Assembly (NCBI RefSeq): GCF_001553785.1
Contig: NZ_LOJP01000001.1
Span: 3,109,670-3,173,669, forward strand
Direction: 5' to 3'
Length of the DNA: 64,000 bases
Source of the DNA: Actinoplanes sp. TFC3
GTDB taxonomy: Bacteria > Actinomycetota > Actinomycetes > Mycobacteriales > Micromonosporaceae
Part shown: piece by piece, positions 60,775 to 64,000 of the stretch
How positions within the stretch are numbered: the stretch's first letter is position 1
Layout: each line of letters opens with the position of its first letter
Notes under the pieces: generated by a model
Database searches by the model: none
What the model saw: the letters and a program-made list of their open reading frames with translations, nothing else
What the model was told of the DNA's origin: nothing
Made by a program: the position numbers and the translations under genes

Positions 60775-61869
60775 CTACTGGGCAGGCGTGAAGAATCGCA
60801 CCACATCCTCGGCGGCCGTCGGGGACAGCATCATGGCCTGCACCCGCGCCGACATCTCCGCAACGGGACCGATCCGGGCAAACATCTTCTGCTCGTACGT
60901 CCGCAGCGCAGCGTCCGGATCAGCCCGATCGCCAGCGAGTTCGGCAGCGAGTTCGGCGGCGTCGAGCAGGGCCTGGTTGGCGCCTTCGCCGACCGGGGGC
61001 ATCAGGTGGGCGGCGTCGCCGATGAGGGTGAGGTTCGGGTGGTGCGCCCAGGACGTACCGGTGGGCATGGCTTCGATGGGTCGTGGGGTTGGTGGGTTGT
61101 CGGCGGCGGTGATGAGGGCGGTGAGGTCGGGGTTCCAGCCGGCGAACAGCTCGAGCAGGGCGTTCTTGGTGCGGTAGTCGTCCAGGGGGCGGTCGTCGGC
61201 GGGCAGCGAGATGCCGACTTTGAGGGTGCCGGTGCCGAGGCGTTGGGCGGCCAGGATGCGGCGGTTGCCGATGCACCAGAGGTTGCCGGGGCCGACCAGG
61301 TTGGCCAGCTCGGGTGCGGGGTCTGCGATGGTGAGTTCGATCAGGGTGGCGACGGGCGTCAGGGTGGTGGCGGTGAGCTGGGAGCGTACGAGGGAGCGGG
61401 CGCCGTCGGCGCCGATGAGCAGGTCGCAGCCGGTACGGTGGCCGCCTGCGAAGGTCAGTTCGAAGCCGCCGCCGGCGCCGGGTTGCACGTCGGTGAGCCG
61501 GTGCTGCCAGGTCACCGTGCCGCTGGGCAGAGAGTCCAGGAGCAGGTCGCGCAGGGTGGTGCGGTCGATTTCGGGGCGTCCGGCGAAGGAGCCGGGTGGC
61601 GGCCGGTGGTGCACGAGGGTACGTCCGGCCGGGTCGAGGATGCGGTGTTCCTCCCCCTGGGGCCGGGCTGCGGCGCGGAACTGGGCGGTGAGGCCGGCGT
61701 CGGCGAGGGCGCGCTGGCCGGATTCGGGGTGCAGGTCGAGCATGCCGCCCTGGGTTCGGGCGTGGCGGTGGGCTTCGCGTTCGTAGACGGTGGTGCTGAT
61801 GCCGTGGCGGTGCAGGATGCGGGCCAGGGTGAGGCCGCCGAGGCCTCCGCCGGTGATTGCTATTCGCAT
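60775..61869 (-). CDS. FAD-dependent monooxygenase, TetX-like
   Basis: 364 aa, class A flavoprotein hydroxylase. FAD motifs: 'ITGGGLGGLTLARILHRHG' (GxGxxG type), 'DRTTLRDLLLDSLPSG', 'DLLIGADGARSLVRSQL' (DG motif) and 'LIGDAAHLMPPVGEGANQAL' (GD motif). The short length and PHBH fold resemble TetX-type tetracycline-inactivating enzymes and aromatic hydroxylases; the substrate is unknown. ATG 61869 is preceded by AAGGGGAG. Divergent from a TetR gene 30 bp away, the typical layout of a repressor-controlled resistance or catabolic enzyme. Confidence 0.88.
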   Translation of the reverse strand: MRIAITGGGLGGLTLARILHRHGISTTVYEREAHRHARTQGGMLDLHPESGQRALADAGLTAQFRAAARPQGEEHRILDPAGRTLVHHRPPPGSFAGRPEIDRTTLRDLLLDSLPSGTVTWQHRLTDVQPGAGGGFELTFAGGHRTGCDLLIGADGARSLVRSQLTATTLTPVATLIELTIADPAPELANLVGPGNLWCIGNRRILAAQRLGTGTLKVGISLPADDRPLDDYRTKNALLELFAGWNPDLTALITAADNPPTPRPIEAMPTGTSWAHHPNLTLIGDAAHLMPPVGEGANQALLDAAELAAELAGDRADPDAALRTYEQKMFARIGPVAEMSARVQAMMLSPTAAEDVVRFFTPAQ

Positions 61870-61881
61870 GACCACTCCCCT

Positions 61882-61918
61882 TACCGTACGCTGTACGTCA
61901 TGGATACGCCGTACGGTA
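61882..61918. promoter_or_regulatory. TetR operator spanning the divergent promoter and the tetR start codon
   Basis: TACCGTACG (61882-61890) and CGTACGGTA (61910-61918) are perfect 9-bp inverted arms. A nested CGTAC-GCT-GTACG (61885-61897) adds a second dyad. The start codon of the TetR gene (61900) lies inside, so binding would silence both genes. Confidence 0.7.
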
Positions 61919-62613
61919 GCGCATCGTTGCCCGTGTGGGAACGTCCCGAGCCGCAGCCGCGTGCCGCCGCGGTGACGCTGAGCCGGGCGAGGATCGCTGA
62001 CACGGCGATACTGCTGGCCGACGAGCACGGGCTCGACGGGTTGTCGGTACGCAAGATCGCCAAGGAACTCGGGGTCGGTCCCATGCGGCTCTACGACTAC
62101 GTGGCGACCATGTCCGAGCTGCTCGACCTGATGGTCGACGCGGTGTACGCCGAGATCGCCGAGGTCGACCCACCGGTGGTGTGGCGCGATGCGGTGCTGC
62201 ACATCGTTCACCGCACCCGCGAGGCTGCCCTGGCGCACGAGTGGTTCGCCGACCTGCTCGGTGCCCGCCCCCACCTGGGACCCCACGCGCTGGCCGTGGG
62301 AGAGGCGACCGCGGCGGCGCTGAGCCGGGCTCCGGCCGTACACAGTGTCAATGATCTGCAAAGGTCCTTGGGCGCTCTCAACGCGTTCATGGTGGGAGCG
62401 CTGCGCCGGGAGGTCACTGAGCGTCGCACGGCCCGCGCGACCGGCACCGACGTGTCGGCGTGGCAGGCTGCGCAGGGGCCCTACCTGACTCGCATGCTGG
62501 CCACCGGGCGCTACCCCACCGTCGCCCGGCTGGTCGTCGGCGGCACCCACCTCGACGCCGGCGAGACCTTCCACCACAATTTGACCACCATCGTGGACGG
62601 CGTCACCGCGTAG
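61900..62613 (+). CDS. TetR-family repressor with TetR_C-type ligand domain
   Basis: 237 aa. Helix-turn-helix 'RIADTAILLADEHGLDGLSV', 'RKIAKELGVGPMRLYDYV', then 'MSELLDLMVDAVYAEI' and a TetR_C_1-type ligand domain ('LGALNAFMVGALRRE'). Likely represses itself and the divergent FAD monooxygenase. The ATG at 61900 lacks a ribosome-binding site, suggesting a leaderless transcript. Confidence 0.92.
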   Translation: MDTPYGSASLPVWERPEPQPRAAAVTLSRARIADTAILLADEHGLDGLSVRKIAKELGVGPMRLYDYVATMSELLDLMVDAVYAEIAEVDPPVVWRDAVLHIVHRTREAALAHEWFADLLGARPHLGPHALAVGEATAAALSRAPAVHSVNDLQRSLGALNAFMVGALRREVTERRTARATGTDVSAWQAAQGPYLTRMLATGRYPTVARLVVGGTHLDAGETFHHNLTTIVDGVTA

Positions 62614-62686
62614 CCTGCCGCGATCATGTCGGAGGTCTCTGATAGAACTAACGGCGTTGGCACAGATGTACGAGGAGGGATGGGCG

Positions 62687-63439
62687 ATGGCGGCAGCGCG
62701 GACCGAGGTGCGAGGGCTGAGCACCGATGAGTTGCAGTCAATCCGGGACGCGCTGGCGGCCGGACGCAAGCCGCGGGTGATGTTCACCGAGTCCGCCGGC
62801 CAGATCGCAGGCCAGGTGGGCCAGGTGGTGGCCCTGACCGATCCGGCGGAATCCGACGAGTGGGTGGTGGTCCGCTTCGGCCGCGACGAGCTGCCCTTCG
62901 CCCCCGCCGATCTGCAGACAGCGCCGAAAGGCCCGATCAAGAAGGCCGCTGCTCCCCCGCCCCCGGTGCCCGAGGCCCGCGTGGAGCCGGAGTTCGTGTT
63001 GGACGCGCCGCCGGCCGGTGCGGTCGTTCGTCAGCAACGTGGAGGTTCTTCGGTGAGCGATGACGAGCGGGCTGCTGGGGCTCCGGCTGCTGGCGCCTCG
63101 GCGGCCGCGTCTGGTCCGGGGGCGCCTGCTCCCCGCAAGGCCGGGGCGAAGGCGGCGAAGCCGAAACCGCCGCCGGGGCTGACGGTGACGCTGGCCTACA
63201 CCGACGGCGAGTGGACCATCGCTGCCAACCAGGGTTCGAAGGCGCTCGCGAAGCCGTACGTGGTGCGGCCCTCCGAGGCGATGAAGATGGTGGCGCTGGT
63301 GGACGTACCGGGCGTGCAGGAGGCGGTGGAACAGATCCTGTCCGTCGAACGCGCCGAGGCGGAGCAGCAAGCTGAGCGGCTACGAGCCGAGCTGGCCGAG
63401 ATCGAGGCACGGCTGCAGGAGCTGCGCGAGGCCGGCTGA
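62687..63439 (+). CDS. Conserved actinobacterial protein with C-terminal coiled coil
   Basis: 250 aa. The N-terminal ~75 residues form a small beta-rich domain ('GRKPRVMFTESAGQIAGQVG', 'WVVVRFGRDELPFAPADL'). An Ala/Pro-rich linker follows, then a second module ('LTVTLAYTDGEWTIAANQG', 'YVVRPSEAMKMVALVDVPGV') and a coiled coil at the end ('AEQQAERLRAELAEIEARL'). No function known to me. The ATG at 62687 is fixed by GAGGAGGG 8 nt upstream. Confidence 0.8.
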   Translation: MAAARTEVRGLSTDELQSIRDALAAGRKPRVMFTESAGQIAGQVGQVVALTDPAESDEWVVVRFGRDELPFAPADLQTAPKGPIKKAAAPPPPVPEARVEPEFVLDAPPAGAVVRQQRGGSSVSDDERAAGAPAAGASAAASGPGAPAPRKAGAKAAKPKPPPGLTVTLAYTDGEWTIAANQGSKALAKPYVVRPSEAMKMVALVDVPGVQEAVEQILSVERAEAEQQAERLRAELAEIEARLQELREAG

Positions 63440-63810
63440 AACCCGTCCGTGCTCACCGCAAAGAGGCTGGTGTGGTGCCGTCGCACTGTTGGGGTCCGCT
63501 GGCCTTTCAGCGGTGATACGCGGAGTTCATGGAAGACGTCTTCGACCTCTTCCATGTCGCCGTCGAAGAGCACCAACTCTTGCCGGCCGTCGTCATGCGA
63601 CCTGAGACGAAACGGCGGTAGGAAAGGTCAGCGGTCACGCCGGCATCGTAGTTGACCATGACCCCGGCCGTGGGGGGCGGCGGTGCTGATGTCGTTGCTC
63701 TGCACGGCTTGCAGCGCGGTGCGCAGGTCGGTGGGGACGGGCGCGGGTGCGGTCAGGCCCGGGTCAAGCAGGGCGGCCAGCGGTCAAGGTTGTCACGGTG
63801 TACGTGGCCG
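63440..63810. other. Degenerate intergenic stretch
   Basis: No recognised gene. Minus-strand scraps read protein-like, e.g. 'PTDLRTALQAVQSNDIST' near 63745-63690 and 'VLFDGDMEEVEDVFHELRV' near 63575-63520, but without a family match; they may be gene remnants. Confidence 0.45.
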
Positions 63811-64000
63811 TCAGCGGGGCGGGCAGGAGCCGAGCTGAACGTAGGCGCGGGCGTCTTCGCTGACGACGACGACGGCGGCGGCGGTGATGCCGTGCCGCCG
63901 CAGCAGGGGGTGCAGGACGTCGCGGTCGGCGTCGGATACCAGGCAGATCGGGAGGGTGAGGGCGTCGAGGAAGAGGCGGGCGTCGGCGAACATCGGGTGG
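63811..64000 (-). pseudogene. HAD-family hydrolase fragment, extends past the window
   Basis: Minus-strand frame open to the right edge: 'MFADARLFLDALTLPICLV', 'SDADRDVLHPLLRRHGI' (motif II with Ser) and 'SEDARAY', where K of motif III should follow; instead the frame changes to 'VQLGSCPPR' and stops. The C-terminal third with motif IV is missing. It resembles the continuation of the N-terminal HAD fragment at 42790. Confidence 0.65.

Overview
The window is a high-GC actinobacterial chromosome segment, probably from a Micromonosporaceae-type organism (Actinoplanes/Micromonospora relatives). This rests on the strong GC bias, many GTG starts, 4-bp gene overlaps, an RbpA gene, separate Lnt and polyprenyl-phosphomannose synthase genes, a mycosin protease, a sigma-R-type promoter and a dif-like site. 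No rRNA or tRNA gene and no CRISPR array was seen.

Layout. 0-7 kb: housekeeping and accessory genes (GNAT, YcnI-like copper protein, 5'-3' exonuclease, acyl-CoA dehydrogenase, Lrp regulator, SDR, orphan KdpE-like regulator, methyltransferase, CsbD stress protein). 7-15 kb: a lysine-degradation locus of the anaerobic 'lysine fermentation' type. It has kamA facing kdd, an amidohydrolase, kamD, kamE, kal and a GlmL/MutL-type reactivase gene; the cleavage enzyme gene kce is not in the window. 15-18 kb: lnt, ppm1, fxsA. 18-31 kb: mixed genes bounded by broken ones. A TetR regulator appears as an N-terminal half at 18.3 kb (+) and a C-terminal half at 29.7 kb (-), each next to transposon remnants, which suggests an inversion. 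Inside lie rbpA, a coiled-coil protein, an ArsR/SRPBCC/hydrolase operon, a cobalamin riboswitch driving cbtBA, and a mycosin.

31.39-38.94 kb is an intact Tn3-family transposon. It has 48-bp terminal inverted repeats (44/48 identical) and a perfect 5-bp target duplication GTTCT. It carries tnpR, tnpA and a passenger cassette: a LacI repressor, a LacI-type palindrome, a kinase-like phosphotransferase and a MATE exporter.

39-46 kb: an acyltransferase, a frameshifted maleylpyruvate-isomerase-like gene, a streptogramin-lyase-like gene and a truncated HAD gene. 43-50.4 kb: a locus resembling mycobacterial iniR-iniA-iniC, with a large ATPase-LuxR regulator facing two dynamin-like GTPases and a Gly-His-Asp repeat protein. 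50-59 kb: transport and envelope genes, an AKR, a nuclease-fold protein and an ohrR-ohr-hydrolase peroxide-defence operon. 59-64 kb: a Xer-like tyrosine recombinase with a dif-like site about 0.4 kb away, a TetX-like monooxygenase facing its TetR regulator, a conserved actinobacterial protein, and a broken HAD gene at the window edge.

Themes: cobalamin links the AdoCbl-dependent KamDE enzyme to the riboswitch-controlled cobalt transporter. Several loci look like antibiotic or stress defence (transposon cassette, streptogramin lyase, RbpA, dynamins, TetX-like enzyme, Ohr). Pseudogenes cluster at rearrangement points.
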